A stretch of DNA of 64,000 nt, taken from positions 1,178,001 to 1,242,000 of the forward strand of contig NC_056765.1 of assembly GCF_018687715.1 (NCBI RefSeq). The letters run 5' to 3'. Under the pieces are notes generated by a model that did no database searches, had not been told where the DNA came from, and worked only from the letters and a program-made list of their open reading frames with translations. Numbering within the stretch: position 1 is the stretch's first letter; each line of letters opens with the position of its first letter. This document shows, piece by piece, positions 1 through 10,382 of this stretch. Origin of the DNA: Carya illinoinensis (lineage: Eukaryota > Streptophyta > Magnoliopsida > Fagales > Juglandaceae). The position numbers were made by a program, and so were the translations under genes.

Positions 1-513
1 AGATGGTTGCACATTGTGTGCTTTTGTCTCTTTCATAAAAATTTGAACGATGATATCGCGAGGATATCGATGCTTTCTGCCGGGATAGAATTCACCCATG
101 ATCTCGTCCTACATTGCATCAAGACAACTTTATATTGATTATTGAGGTTTGTATATGAGTTCAAATTTCAAAGCCTCCAAATTCGATTTCGTCATTACAA
201 GAAAAATGGCCTTTTGCGGCCAATTTATAGCGGCGAAAAGACTATTAGCAACCAAAATTTTGGTTGCTAATAGTCTTTTCGCCGCTATAAATTGGCCGCA
301 AAAGGCCATTTTTCTTGTAATGCGTCCATGAAATCTGAAATAATATAGAGACATAGTTATAATGTCTAGAGAATATAAATATTCAAAAACCAAATACTTG
401 TCCAATTATTTATGAGAGTCTTAAAAAAAAACAATAAATTGCTCAACCCATTTGAAGATTCTTCTATTATTTAAATATACAATCTACCACATTAATACAT
501 GCACCTTCTTCAC
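1..513 (+). other. Upstream block of MADS unit A
   Basis: This non-coding 5' flank recurs upstream of other MADS copies. The opening bases (ATGGTTGCACATTGTGTG) have close relatives near 4753, 18632 and 21231, and the later CATTGCATCAAGACAA stretch recurs near 1640 and 4871. It identifies unit A as one member of a tandem segmental duplication. It is interrupted by a 130-bp palindromic element at 193-322. Apart from that I see no gene here; the two ORFs overlapping the palindrome are by-products of its symmetry. Confidence 0.7.
193..322. mobile_element. Perfect 130-bp palindromic CACTA-type foldback MITE
   Basis: The two 65-bp arms are exact reverse complements, with the axis between 257 and 258 and no loop. 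The ends read CATTACAAGAAAAATGG and its complement, one base away from the CACTACAAGAAAA end of CACTA elements elsewhere in this window (51851, 58436). A 3-bp target duplication CGT (190-192 and 323-325) flanks it, as expected for the CACTA superfamily. The paralogous flanks near 1710, 4940, 18800 and 21420 lack the insert, so an empty site is visible. It lies about 290 bp upstream of MADS copy A. A transcript through it would fold into a 65-bp perfect hairpin. Confidence 0.88.
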
Positions 514-522
514 TCTATATAT
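514..522 (+). promoter_or_regulatory. TATA box of MADS copy A
   Basis: CTATATATA lies 96 bp upstream of the MADS start codon, in a context (CTTCACTCTATATATACCAT) shared by the other copies. Confidence 0.7.
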
Positions 523-609
523 ACCATGCTTTTTTGGGGAAACAATTGCTAGAATATAACCTCATACATATTTTCTATGAGAAATCATCTTTCTAGAGAT
601 CCAGCTGCC

Positions 610-1427
610 ATGACAAGAAAGAAAGTAAATTTTGCGTACATAACAAATAATAGTGCGAGGCAGGCCACTTTCAAGAAAAGGAAGAAAGGACTGTTGAAGA
701 AGATTAGTGAGCTGAGTACCCTTTGTGCAATCCAAATATGTGCAATTATTTATAGTCCCTACGATCTAGAACCTGAGGTTTGGCCTTCCCCCTTGGGGGT
801 GCAAAGTGTGATTGCAAGGTTTAAGAACATGCCTAAGGCGGGACAGAGCCGAAAAATGATGAACCTAGGAAGTTTCCTTAGACAAATGATAACCAAATCC
901 GAGGAGCAAGTGAAGAAGCAGCAAAGAGAGAACCGAGAGAGGGGATATGACCCAAGTCATGTACAGGAGCTTGGTTGGTAATCAAGTGCTGCAGAATCTA
1001 GGTATTGTGGACTTGAACGACTTGGGATGGCTAATAGAGAAAACTATAGATGAGATTGACAAGAGAATCAAGTCGCTTCGAGAATAGATAATGCTTCCTC
1101 CCCAAATCGTGACTGCAGGGACAAGCAGCGGCCATGTTAATCCTACTAATCAGGAGAATTATGGTGACTCCACAAAGAGCATAGCTGATATGGCTAGGGA
1201 TGTTTATACGCCCAATCAGCAGTTGTCAATGGATACAGACGTGGGTTTTGGATTGAGAAACTATAATATTGCAGCGCGCATCTCAGAATCCTCCATGGTT
1301 AGAGGGGTTGCTGAGGTCCAATGAGCAGAACATGGGCAGTCTTGGCAGGAACAAAGACATGCTGCCATTTTCATACAATAGTAATAACAGTACTACTTTG
1401 TGGTCTACTTTTGATCATTTTGCCTAA
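610..1427 (+). pseudogene. MADS copy A: AGL80-like M-gamma MADS-box pseudogene
   Basis: The start MTRKKVN and the basic run FKKRKKGLLKK are those of type I M-gamma MADS proteins of the AGL80 kind, which in Arabidopsis act as DNA-binding factors in the central cell and endosperm (family knowledge). The frame opens at 610 and encodes the MADS domain and part of the following helical region. Near 945 one extra base relative to copies B and D shifts the frame, giving a stop at 979-981. A second stop follows at 1085-1087, where intact copies read CAA, and the last third is frameshifted again before the shared C-terminal SLWS-type tail. A polyadenylation motif AATAAA is at 1481-1486. An upstream in-frame ATG at 577 is less likely to be the start, because the TATA-to-610 spacing is conserved in all copies. 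A truncated 123-residue MADS peptide could still be made. Confidence 0.85.
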
Positions 1428-1898
1428 ATGGTAAAAAAAAAATGTAATTTCTAATTCATTAATGTGACACAGATAATCTGAATAAAAGAAGGCAACGCAA
1501 GTATCTAGTGAATCTCAAATCGTACTATTATAAGTACTTGCAGCTAATTATCCACAACAGGAATCATGTATTGGGATAGAAGAACGTGTATGCCTCATTT
1601 CCTTTCCATTCAAAAGATTTATCCATGATCTTATCCTACATTGCATCAAGACAATTTCATATTGAGGTTTGTATAAAAGTTCAAGCTTCAAAGCCTCCAA
1701 ATTTATGACTTCATCCGTGAAATTCGCGATGATATAAAGATATAGTTATAATGTCTAGAGAATATATATATTCAGAAATCCAAATGACTGTCTAATTATT
1801 TATGAGAATCTTAAAAAACAATAAATTTCCCAACCAATTCTTATCTTCTATTATTCAAATATACAATCTACCACATTAATACAGGTACCTTCTTCACT
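1428..1898 (+). other. Spacer between MADS copies A and B
   Basis: It contains the 3' region of copy A (AATAAA at 1481-1486) followed by a shortened version of the shared upstream block, from about 1620. No coding potential is evident. Copies A and B are the closest pair in the array, about 560 bp apart. Confidence 0.6.
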
Positions 1899-1907
1899 CT
1901 ATATATA
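1899..1907 (+). promoter_or_regulatory. TATA box of MADS copy B
   Basis: CTATATATA lies 91 bp upstream of the ATG at 1990, in the same sequence context as the other copies. Confidence 0.75.
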
Positions 1908-1989
1908 CCATACTTTTTTGGAGATAAAATTGCCAGACATTAACCCTATCATATTTTCCTTGAGAAATCATTTCCCCATAGATCTAGCT

Positions 1990-2706
1990 ATGACAAGAAA
2001 GAAAGTAAATCTTGCATACATAGCAAATGATAGTGCAAGGAAGGCCGCTTTCAAGAAAAGGAAGAGGGGTCTGTTGAAGAAAATGAGTGAGTTGAGTACC
2101 CTGTGTGGAATCCAAACATGTGCAATTATTTACAGTCCCTATGACCCCGAACCTGAGATTTGGCCTTCCCCCTTGGGGGCACAAAGCGTGATTGCAAGAT
2201 TTAAGAGCATGCCTGAGGCGGAACAAAGCAGAAAAATGGTAAATCAAGAAAGTTTCTTGAGACAAAGAATAACCAAAGCAAAGAACCAATTGAAGAAGCA
2301 GCAAAGAGAGAGCAGAGAGTTGGAGATGACCCAAGTCATGTACAGGAGCTTGGTTAGAGATCAAGGGCTGCAAAATCTGGGTGTTGTAGACTTGAACGAC
2401 TTTAGATGGCTCATAGAGAAAACTGTAGAGGAGATTGACGAGAGAATCAAGTCCCTTCGACAACAAATAATTACTCCTCCCCAAGTCGTGACTGCAGGGA
2501 CAAGCAGCAACCATGTTAATCATACCGGTCAAGAGATAATTGGATTGAGGAATGAAGAGATGGCAGCATCACATGATGAGAATCCTCAATGGTTAATGGA
2601 GATGCTGAGATCGAATGAGAACGACGTTGGGAGGAACGAAGCCATGCTGCCGTATGCATTCAATAATAACAGTAACAGTTTGTGGTCTACTTTTAATTTC
2701 CCATAA
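1990..2706 (+). CDS. MADS copy B: intact AGL80-like M-gamma MADS-box protein
   Basis: This is an intact, intronless frame of 238 residues. Residues 1-60 are the MADS domain: MTRKKVNLAYI, the basic FKKRKRGLLKKM segment, then STLCGIQTCAIIYSPYDPEPEIWPS by family consensus. Residues 60-160 are a charged, probably coiled region typical of M-gamma proteins (QSRKMVNQE, then a VVDLNDFRWLIEK-type helix). The C-terminus is polar and ends in SLWSTFNFP, a tail shared by all copies. The family binds DNA as heterodimers and acts in the nucleus; Arabidopsis AGL80 works in the central cell of the female gametophyte. I chose 1990 rather than the longer in-frame start at 1918 because the TATA box at 1899 would place transcription initiation near or after 1918, and because 1990 matches the family N-terminus. 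AATAAA lies at 2763-2768. Expression in ovule or endosperm is inference only. Confidence 0.9.
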   Translation: MTRKKVNLAYIANDSARKAAFKKRKRGLLKKMSELSTLCGIQTCAIIYSPYDPEPEIWPSPLGAQSVIARFKSMPEAEQSRKMVNQESFLRQRITKAKNQLKKQQRESRELEMTQVMYRSLVRDQGLQNLGVVDLNDFRWLIEKTVEEIDERIKSLRQQIITPPQVVTAGTSSNHVNHTGQEIIGLRNEEMAASHDENPQWLMEMLRSNENDVGRNEAMLPYAFNNNSNSLWSTFNFP

Positions 2707-5032
2707 GTAGTGATGAAAAAATGCACCTTCTCATGATATTTCATCGTTACACAGACAATCTGAATAAAAAACGAGGCAATGCAAGCATTGAGTACTGAAT
2801 CTGTGAAGAACGTACGTTATGTACATCTATATGCCTCATTGCCTTTCCTTCAAAGGGTTTCCTATATATATGGGATATGAATCATGTGGGTCTTTCTTTC
2901 TTTTTCTTATCTTTTGTTTAATTCTAAAGTTTGAAACGCCAAGAGATTCAATTCAGGTCTTATTTCATGAACAGTTCCATTACTTTTTTTATATTCATAT
3001 GAATGATCTGATCCTTTATGCCCAATTCATAAATATTCTTATTTTTTGTGATAATAAACCCAATTTGTGTTAGTATATAATTCACTTGTGCTGAACTTGA
3101 AGTACTCCCCTTAATTTGTTGCGTTTGAATTCCTCCTGGATCTGATCTTTCTTTCTTCTTCTTTTTGTAATTTTTTTATGATATTCAATAAATTGTTGCT
3201 TAAGGAAAAAAAACAATATTTGATATACCATGACATAAACAATGATCATGACTAGGAGGGCTTAACCTTCTTCATAGCAAATCATGATTTCCATTTGTGG
3301 CACGAATTTAATTTGCAAGAATGCTCTAGATCAAACTCCAAAAATTAATGTTTGACGCGGCTTCCCTCTATATTTCGCAATATATATAATATTGATATTC
3401 ATATATAAATCGTCCCAAAACTATTATTTTGGTTGTAAAAATATTAATATTGTTGCAGGGAATGTGACATGATATCAACGTATCGGAATAATTAACGGAG
3501 AATAATGAAGATTATAATGAAAAATAAGAATTTTCTTGCTTTTTTAAACTCTCGTCGTTCCTCCAAGCAGGTTTTATCTGTTTCTCCTCGTGATCAATTC
3601 CAATATTTGACGTGCAATAATATCATTGAAAGTAATATTTGGACGTCAATCTCAACCTTGATATATCAATATTGCATGCATAACTCTGCCTTCCAACAGA
3701 AAAAAGATGAAGAAGATGATGATCTAGATATCTTGGTCTTTCTTGGTCTTTTCCTTCTCATTATATGGGAATATTATGTTCCCCAATATGCTTGGCATGT
3801 CATGTAAAAGACCCAATTACTGATCTAAAAGTCTTAAAACTATTAGATACTAATTTGGTTAAGTCTTTAACCTTCAGAATCATAACATTCTACCACACTT
3901 TTGAATCCGACGTTCATGCATGGCGGCCTACTCTATCAATACTGATCCAGTGGTAGCTTATTTCCTTTTAGCAATTTTACTCATCTATCAGTATTAAATG
4001 ACTTAATTAACACCTTGTCCATATATATATAATACCAAGACATGTTAATCCAGCCTATAGGTCACTTCTTCTGTGACTTGAACTTGTGATGTGGTATCTG
4101 ACTCTGATATATACCAATTACTAAAGACCCAACCATTCTTTTGTATCTTGATTTAGTTAAGCATTTAACTTTCAGGATTATAACACCAAGATCAATATAT
4201 ATAGTCAAACATTTCAGATAATCTAAACCGTCCAGTCGGACCATGCGTATATTTTTTTGGATGGTACTCATCAGCCATGCATGCACGTACATAATTTATA
4301 AATACTATGAGCGGTTAAAATTAACAATACTAATTAAATTTCTTGGTGGCATTATATAAAGCTTGTACATATTCGCTGTACAAGCTTTATATAATCTTCA
4401 ACTTATTTAGCACAATGAATTGTCACGGAGCCAAGTCAGTCTCAGCTAGTTATTTCGCTCATATATTTCTTGTTTAGGACAAAATAATAAAGTTAATAAT
4501 AATGAGTTTAGATTTTCTGGGTTTATTTTTAAGGAAGGTTTATTATAATCCCAGCATTAATTACATTATAATTAGGCCATTCAGATTTCGTCACATATTT
4601 CATCTTTACGTACATTAATTAACATTTGCAAGACAGTACTTCATTTTTCTTGCGTCTATGTAGACGCCGTATATTTGACTAATATATATAACAGTTCGTA
4701 AGAATCCCCATATATGATTCAATGCTCATAGTCTCGGCAACTTAACATTATTAGATGGTCGCGCGTTGTGTGTCTCTATTTCTTTCAATAAAATTAGAAC
4801 AATGGTATTGCGAGGATCCCAACGTACACTTCAAGCTGGGATAAAATTTACCTGTGATCTCGTCCTACATTGCATCATGAAGACAGCTTCATATTGAGGT
4901 TTGTACAAGGGGTTCAAAGCCTCCAAATTCTGGCATCATTCATGAAATCCGAAATAATACAAAGATATATATTTGGTCATGATGTCTAGAGAATATAATT
5001 TCATTTCTTCCAAACCCAAATACTTGTCCATT
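2707..5032 (+). other. Spacer between MADS copies B and C with shared duplicated blocks
   Basis: No supportable gene. The 3' flank of copy B (about 2829-2960) resembles 11195-11310 and 27665-27800. A block at about 3292-3385 recurs at 11441-11530 and 28141-28230. A block at about 4190-4295 recurs at 44265-44370, beyond the transposon nest. A block at 4398-4640 (containing CCAAGTCAGTCTCAGCTAG) recurs near 18253-18490 and twice near 20650-21060. These repeats mark the boundaries of the tandem duplication units. A perfect hairpin is at 4351-4395. Confidence 0.6.
4351..4395. repeat. Perfect 19-bp inverted repeat with 7-nt loop
   Basis: The arms at 4351-4369 and 4377-4395 are exact reverse complements (ATTATATAAAGCTTGTACA) around the loop TATTCGC. 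The corresponding spacer positions near 18200-18250 lack the structure, so it looks like a small insertion or local inversion specific to this unit. No transposon family is recognisable. Confidence 0.8.
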
Positions 5033-5223
5033 CATTATTTATGAGAATCTTTTTTTTTAGAACAAATCATCTTTATTCAACTCAATTAATCCAAATGATG
5101 AATACATGAGGGAATATCCCCCAAAACAATGCTCTCCTCAGAGGGTTTAAGTGCATCCTCAGCTAAAACATGAGCCAAACTATTACATTCTCGTGATACA
5201 TGAACATTATTTATGAGAATCTT
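5033..5223 (-). mobile_element. Severely 5'-truncated LINE insertion with 19-bp target duplication
   Basis: A roughly 150-bp insert (about 5052-5204) is bounded by exact 19-bp direct repeats at 5033-5051 and 5205-5223. It starts with a T-run on the plus strand, the poly(A) tail of a minus-strand element. Read on the minus strand it encodes the end of a LINE RNase H domain (SLAHVLAEDAL, then SCIHHLD and a stop) followed by a short 3' UTR. Paralogous promoters of copies A, B and D have the uninterrupted site. It lies about 190 bp upstream of MADS copy C. Confidence 0.88.
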
Positions 5224-5310
5224 AAAAAACAATAAATTGTCCAATCAATTCATCTTCTATTATTCAAATATACAATCTACCACATTAATACAGGCGCCTT
5301 CTTCCCTGAT

Positions 5311-5319
5311 CTATATATA
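5311..5319 (+). promoter_or_regulatory. TATA box of MADS copy C
   Basis: CTATATATA lies 99 bp upstream of the ATG at 5410, in the same context as in the other copies. Confidence 0.7.
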
Positions 5320-5512
5320 CCATGTGTTTTAGGAGAAAAATATATTGTCAGACATTAACCCCATACATATGTTCCTTAAGAAATCATCACTCCAGAGATA
5401 TATCTAGCCATGACAAGAAAGAAAGTAAACCTTACATACATAACAAATGATAGTGTGAGGAAGGCCACTTTCAAGAAAAGGAAGAAAGGGCTGTTGAAGA
5501 AAATGGGCAAAC

Positions 5513-5736
5513 TGCTGGAATATAGAAAATTATATAGAGAAATTAGAGTTAAAATCTCTGGAAGTCAAACAGAGAGCTTCATCTGTAAATAAGCAGTTAA
5601 GTTAGTTAAGTCAGTTAGTGATATACTTGGATAAATGCCGTGTATAAATAGACATTTTGTATAGTCTTTTGTCTTCATGATAGTAATGGGAACTTTATCC
5701 TCTATTTTCGAGTTGTACATTTTATAGAATTTTACA
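5513..5736 (+). repeat. 5' LTR of first copia element
   Basis: This is a 224-bp direct repeat of 10159-10382 with TG...CA ends. It is preceded by target duplication CAAAC (5508-5512) and followed immediately by the primer-binding site. Confidence 0.92.
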
Positions 5737-5815
5737 TGGTTCAGAAGAATAAAGAGAAGTCTTCTGCTGAATTCTTTCCTTCTTGATTCTGTTCTTGATT
5801 TCTTTTCTTGCTTTT

Positions 5816-8800
5816 ATGGCATCCTCTGAAACACCTTCTGAAAACTCTTCTATGGTGAATCCTTGTGATGATTCCTTGAGCCAATACTATCTTCATCCTT
5901 CTAACAATCCAGGAGCACTTCTTGTATCTGAAATCTTCACATGTGAGAATTATATTGCATGGAGTCGATCGATTTCAATTGCACTCACTGTCAAAAATAA
6001 AATCTCCTTCATTGATGGAACTCTGCTTCAACCTAGAAATGATGCTAATCCTAGGCTTCAAATTGCTTGGCTAAGAGCTAACAATTTGGTGCTATCATGG
6101 TTAATGAACTCCATTTCCAAAGAAATTCGTGGCAACCTTCTTTATTTTACCACTGCTTTGGATATTTGGGAGGAACTTAAGACAAGATATCTTAGAAGTG
6201 ATGGTCCGAGAGTCTTTTCTCTAGAAAAATCCCTCAATTCTATTTCTCAAAGTTTCAAAACTATTACCGAATATTTCAGTGAGTTTAAAGCCTCATGGGA
6301 TGAATATATTAGCTATAGACCTATTCCAAGTTGTAAATGTGGAATCTTGGTATGTGATGAATATATTAGCTATAGACCTATTCCAAGTTGTAAATGTGGA
6401 ATCTTGGTAGGTGTATGTGCAATATTTTCAAGAATCTTACAGATCAACAACAGTCTGATTATGTAATCAAATTTTTGGTTGGACTGCATGATTCATACTC
6501 GGCTATCAAAAGTCAATTACTCCTTCAATCCCCTCTACCTGCTACAAGAAGAAAGTCAAAGATCTTTGTCTAACAGTGTTGGAATTTCTCTGGATTCTCA
6601 TGCCATGGTTGCTGCTCAACCACAAAGACAATCATTTACTGGTGCTAGATACGCAAAGCAAAAATGAAAAACAGATTTGGTATGTTCTCATTGTGGCTAT
6701 TCTGGTCATCTTGTAGATAAATGTTTTCAACTCATTGGAAATCCTCCTGGATGGAAAGGTCCTAAAGGGAAAAGATCTCTCCATGTGCAATCTGGAAATC
6801 CATCATATGCATAGCCCATTGCAAACAATGCATCCTCATTGGAACAAAATTCAAGTATTCCCAATATGGTATTTTCTCAAGAGCAAATAAAAAATCTGCT
6901 TACCTTAGCAAATAGCCTATCCAACTCAAATCTTAATACTGATTCCATAGCTAATGTTGCCTCCACTTCAAGTATATCTTCTTCTTGTCATACTGTTTCT
7001 TCTTCAAAGAACTCATACACTTGGATTCTTGACGCAGGAGCAACATATCATATGATTTGTTCTCCCCATCTTTTTGATTCCATAACCATACTCAGCAACC
7101 CTTCTAAAGTCCATCTACCAAATGGACAATCTGTTCCTATTGTTTTCTCTGGAAATGTCACACTCTCTTCTGACATAATCCTACAAAATGCACTGTTTGT
7201 TCCTTCTTTCAATATCAATCTGATTTCTACTTCCAGATTGACTAAAGATAATTCTATTGGATTGTTTTTTATTCAATCCAAATGCATTTTCCAGGACTTG
7301 AGCAAATGGAGGATGATTGGGCTTGCTGAAGTCAAATCTGGTTTATACCACTTATCTTTTTCTGCTTCAAATGAGAATGTAATATCTGATATCATTAGGA
7401 TCTTCTTCTACTGCCTTAGTTCAATCAAGAAATAGCAATTCTCACATATGGCATCTTAGATTAGGACATGTTCCATCAAGAAATAGCAATTCTTCTGTAA
7501 AAGCTTATCAAAATCATGTATGTGAAATATTCCCACTAGCTAGACAAAAGAAGCTTCCTCATCTTGTATCAAACAGTCAATCCAATAAAATTTTCCAATT
7601 AGTTCATATTGACATTTGGGGTCCCTTCTCTAAAGTTTCTTATTCTGGATATAGCTATTTTCTTACAATCATAGATGATCATACTCATTTTACTTGGCTA
7701 TATCTTATGAAAACAAAATCTAATACAAGATCTATACTCACCAGTTTCATCAAATATGTTCAAACTCAATTCAACTCAAATATTCAAACTCTTTGGTCAA
7801 GAGTTTAACATGCCTCTTTTCTATCAAGAGCATGGAATAATACATCAATTATCATGTGTTGAATCTCCACAACAGAATGGGAGTGTTGAAAGAAAGCATC
7901 AACACCTACTAAATGTTGCTAAAGCTCTTTTATTTCAAAGCAATTTACCTTTATCCCACTGGACAGATTGTGTTCTAACAGCTACTCATCTTATTAATCG
8001 TACTCCTTCTCCAATCTTAAATAATCAATCACCATACTATCTTTTATTCCACAAACAACCAAGTTACAAATACCTCAAAGTATTTGGATGTTTGTATTTT
8101 GCAAGCACACTTTAAAATAATCGAGGGAAGTTTTCACCTAAAGCTTCCAAATGCATATTTCTTGGTTATCCACCAAATGTAAAATGATACAAAGTACTTG
8201 ATATACTTACTCTCAAAACCTTCATATCCAGAAATTTTATATATCATGAATCCATTTTCCCATCTATCCCTAACTCTATTCATATACCATTTGTCTTTTC
8301 TAATTTTCCTCAAGCATATGACTGCCCTACTACAGAAAATTCTCCTTCAACTTCTGTAAAAAATTCTGCTTCATTACCATATTCAAATAGTACAAATCCA
8401 TTACGTACAAATTTGAGAAGATCTTAAAGAATTAGACATTTTCCTCAATATTTGCAGAACTATTATTGTGGTGCTTTGACTAAAACAATTTTAGCAACTC
8501 ATGAACCTCCTGACTATCCTACTTCAGGTAAACCTTACTCAATTATGTCTTTCACTTCTAATTCCAAACTTTCCCATAATCACAAAGCCTTTGTTCATGT
8601 TGTCTCCTCCATATTTGAGCTTAGAACCTTAAACAAGCCATCTCACAACCTCAGTGGCAACAAGCTATGGCAGATGAGATTAAAGTCCTTGAAATTAATA
8701 AAACTTGAAAACTTGCAATTTTGCCTCCTAACAAAACAGCAATATGTTGCAAATGGGTCTATCGCATAAAATTTAAAGTTGATAGCACAATGGATAGATA

Positions 8801-10171
8801 TAAAGAAAGATTGGTAGCAAAGGGCTACACTCAACAAAAAGGACTTGATTTTTTTGACATTTTTTCACATGTTGCTAAAATGACAACAGTCAGAACTCTA
8901 CTAGCTGTAGCTGCATCAAACAATTGGTATTTACATCAATTTGATGTAAATAATGCTTTTTTGGATGGAGACTTAATGAAGAAGTATATATGCAGCTACC
9001 ACCTAGTTTCTTTACACCTAATGACCCTCGAGTATGCAAACCCAAAAAGAGTTTAGATGGCCTCAAACAGACCTTAAGACAATGATTTTCTAAACTGTCC
9101 ACTTCATTACTTCAGTTTGGTTTCACTCAAGGAAAATCAGATTCATCTCTTTTTATCAAGAAAACTGAAAATAATTTCACTGCTCTACTGATATATGTTA
9201 ATGATGTTATTGTTGCTTCCAACAACTTAGAGCTTATATTTGCTGTGAAGGATTTTATGCATAAATCTTTCACAATAAAAGACTTGGGTGAATTGAAGTA
9301 TTTTTTGGGGATAGAGGTAGCTAGATCAACTAAAGGCATTACTTTATGTCAAAGAAAGTATGCCCTTGATATTCTACAAGATACTGGTTTCTCTGGATGT
9401 AAACCAGCTGCTTTTCCTATGGAATCAACCTTAAAGCTGACTAAAAATGACTCATCAGACCCTTTACCTGATCCAGCATCTTATAGAAGACTAGTGGGTT
9501 GATTGTTGTATCTAACAATTACTAGGTCTGACCTTGCTTATTCAGTAAAGGCATTGAGTCAATTTATGGCTAATCATAGCACCTTACATCTCAAGGCAGC
9601 CGAGAGAGTCCTCAAATACATCAAGGCAACACCAGGTCAAGGAATTTTCTTATATGCTAAATCCCCATTACATCTAAAGGCTTACTCAGATAGTAATTGG
9701 GCCGGCTGAATTGATACAAGAAAGAGTGTCATTGGCTTTGCAATATTTTTAGGAGATTCTTTCATCTATTGGAAATCAAAGAAGCAACCCACAATCAGTA
9801 GGTCCTCTGCAGAGTCTGAGTATCGAGCATTGGCATCAACTAGTTGTGAACTTCAATGGTTAAAATGCCTACTATCTGATTTAAACATTGAACATACTCA
9901 AACTGCACTGCTATATACAGACAGCAAACCTGCTTCTGAGATTGCATCAAACCTAGTACACCACGAGAGGACAAAACATGTCCAATTGGACTGCCATTTA
10001 GTTCGAGAAAAGCTACAGGAAGGCCTTATAAAGATTATTCATATTCCTTCCAAATTCCAAATAGCAGATATATTAACTAAGCATCTTGGTTCTCTCAATT
10101 TTCATCACCTTATTCGCAAGATGGGAATGATTAATATACATTCTCATCTTGAGGGGGGTGTTGGAATATAG
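5816..10171 (+). pseudogene. Degenerate copia gag-pol of first element
   Basis: Gag begins MASSETPSENSS at 5816 and contains a copia UBN2-type region (LKTRYLRSDGPRVFSLEK). A zinc knuckle CX2CX4HX4C is at about 6680-6727. The protease site reads WILDAGATYHM near 7021, with DAG in place of the usual DSG. Pre-integrase and integrase follow (WHLRLGH near 7450; HIDIWGPF near 7606; QNGSVERKHQHL near 7875), then reverse transcriptase ([11 protein letters not shown] near 8943; YVND rather than YVDD near 9195) and RNase H (ADILTKHLG near 10063). The frame ends inside the 3' LTR. Stops and frameshifts occur throughout, so no functional polyprotein is encoded. A 57-bp internal duplication lies in gag (6299-6412). 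Confidence 0.9.
6299..6412 (+). repeat. 57-bp in-frame tandem duplication in copia gag
   Basis: Units 6299-6355 and 6356-6412 are nearly identical, differing only in the last few bases, and duplicate 19 codons (DEYISYRPIPSCKCGILV plus one) without shifting the frame. The segment includes the conserved CKCG-type motif at the end of the copia gag core. Confidence 0.9.
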
Positions 10172-10382
10172 AAAATCATATAGAGAAATTAGAGTTAAAA
10201 TCTCTGGAAGCCAAACAGAGGGCTTCATCTGTAAATAAGCAGTTATGTTAGTGAAGTCAGTTAGTGATATACTAGGGTAAATGTCATGTATAAATAAACC
10301 TTTTGTATAGTCTTTTATCTTCATGAAAGTAATGAGAACTTTATCCTCTGTTTTCGAGTTGTACATTTTATAGAATTTTACA
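10159..10382 (+). repeat. 3' LTR of first copia element
   Basis: This is a 224-bp repeat of 5513-5736, preceded by the polypurine tract and followed by target duplication CGAAC (10383-10387), after which the MADS coding sequence resumes. Confidence 0.92.

Larger units (their letters stand above)
5513..10382 (+). mobile_element. Complete Ty1/copia LTR retrotransposon inserted in MADS copy C
   Basis: Two 224-bp LTRs (5513-5736 and 10159-10382) begin TGYTGGAATATAG and end TTTTACA. The flanking 5-bp duplication is CAAAC/CGAAC, with one mismatch. A primer-binding-like TGGTTCAGAAG follows the 5' LTR at 5737, and a G-rich polypurine tract (GAGGGGGG, 10151-10158) precedes the 3' LTR. The domain order gag, protease, integrase, reverse transcriptase, RNase H is that of copia. 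By eye the LTRs differ at about 16 of 224 positions, and the coding region has many stops, so the insertion is old and non-autonomous. Confidence 0.93.

Noticed and set aside
1918..1989. Upstream in-frame ATG extending MADS copy B (likewise 19047 for copy D and 577 for copy A)
   Set aside because: The MADS family N-terminus MTRKKV and the TATA-to-ATG spacing favour the internal start. The extension sits at or just after the expected transcription start and is not conserved in sequence.
1984..2532. Long antisense ORF over MADS copy B (and similar ones over copies D and E)
   Set aside because: It mirrors the coding strand of a recognised MADS gene, and similar shadows occur opposite the other copies. 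The composition explains it.
3505..3807. 100-residue ORF with an acidic run followed by a hydrophobic end
   Set aside because: It matches no family I know, lies in duplicated spacer without conserved counterparts, and is short enough to be chance in AT-rich DNA.
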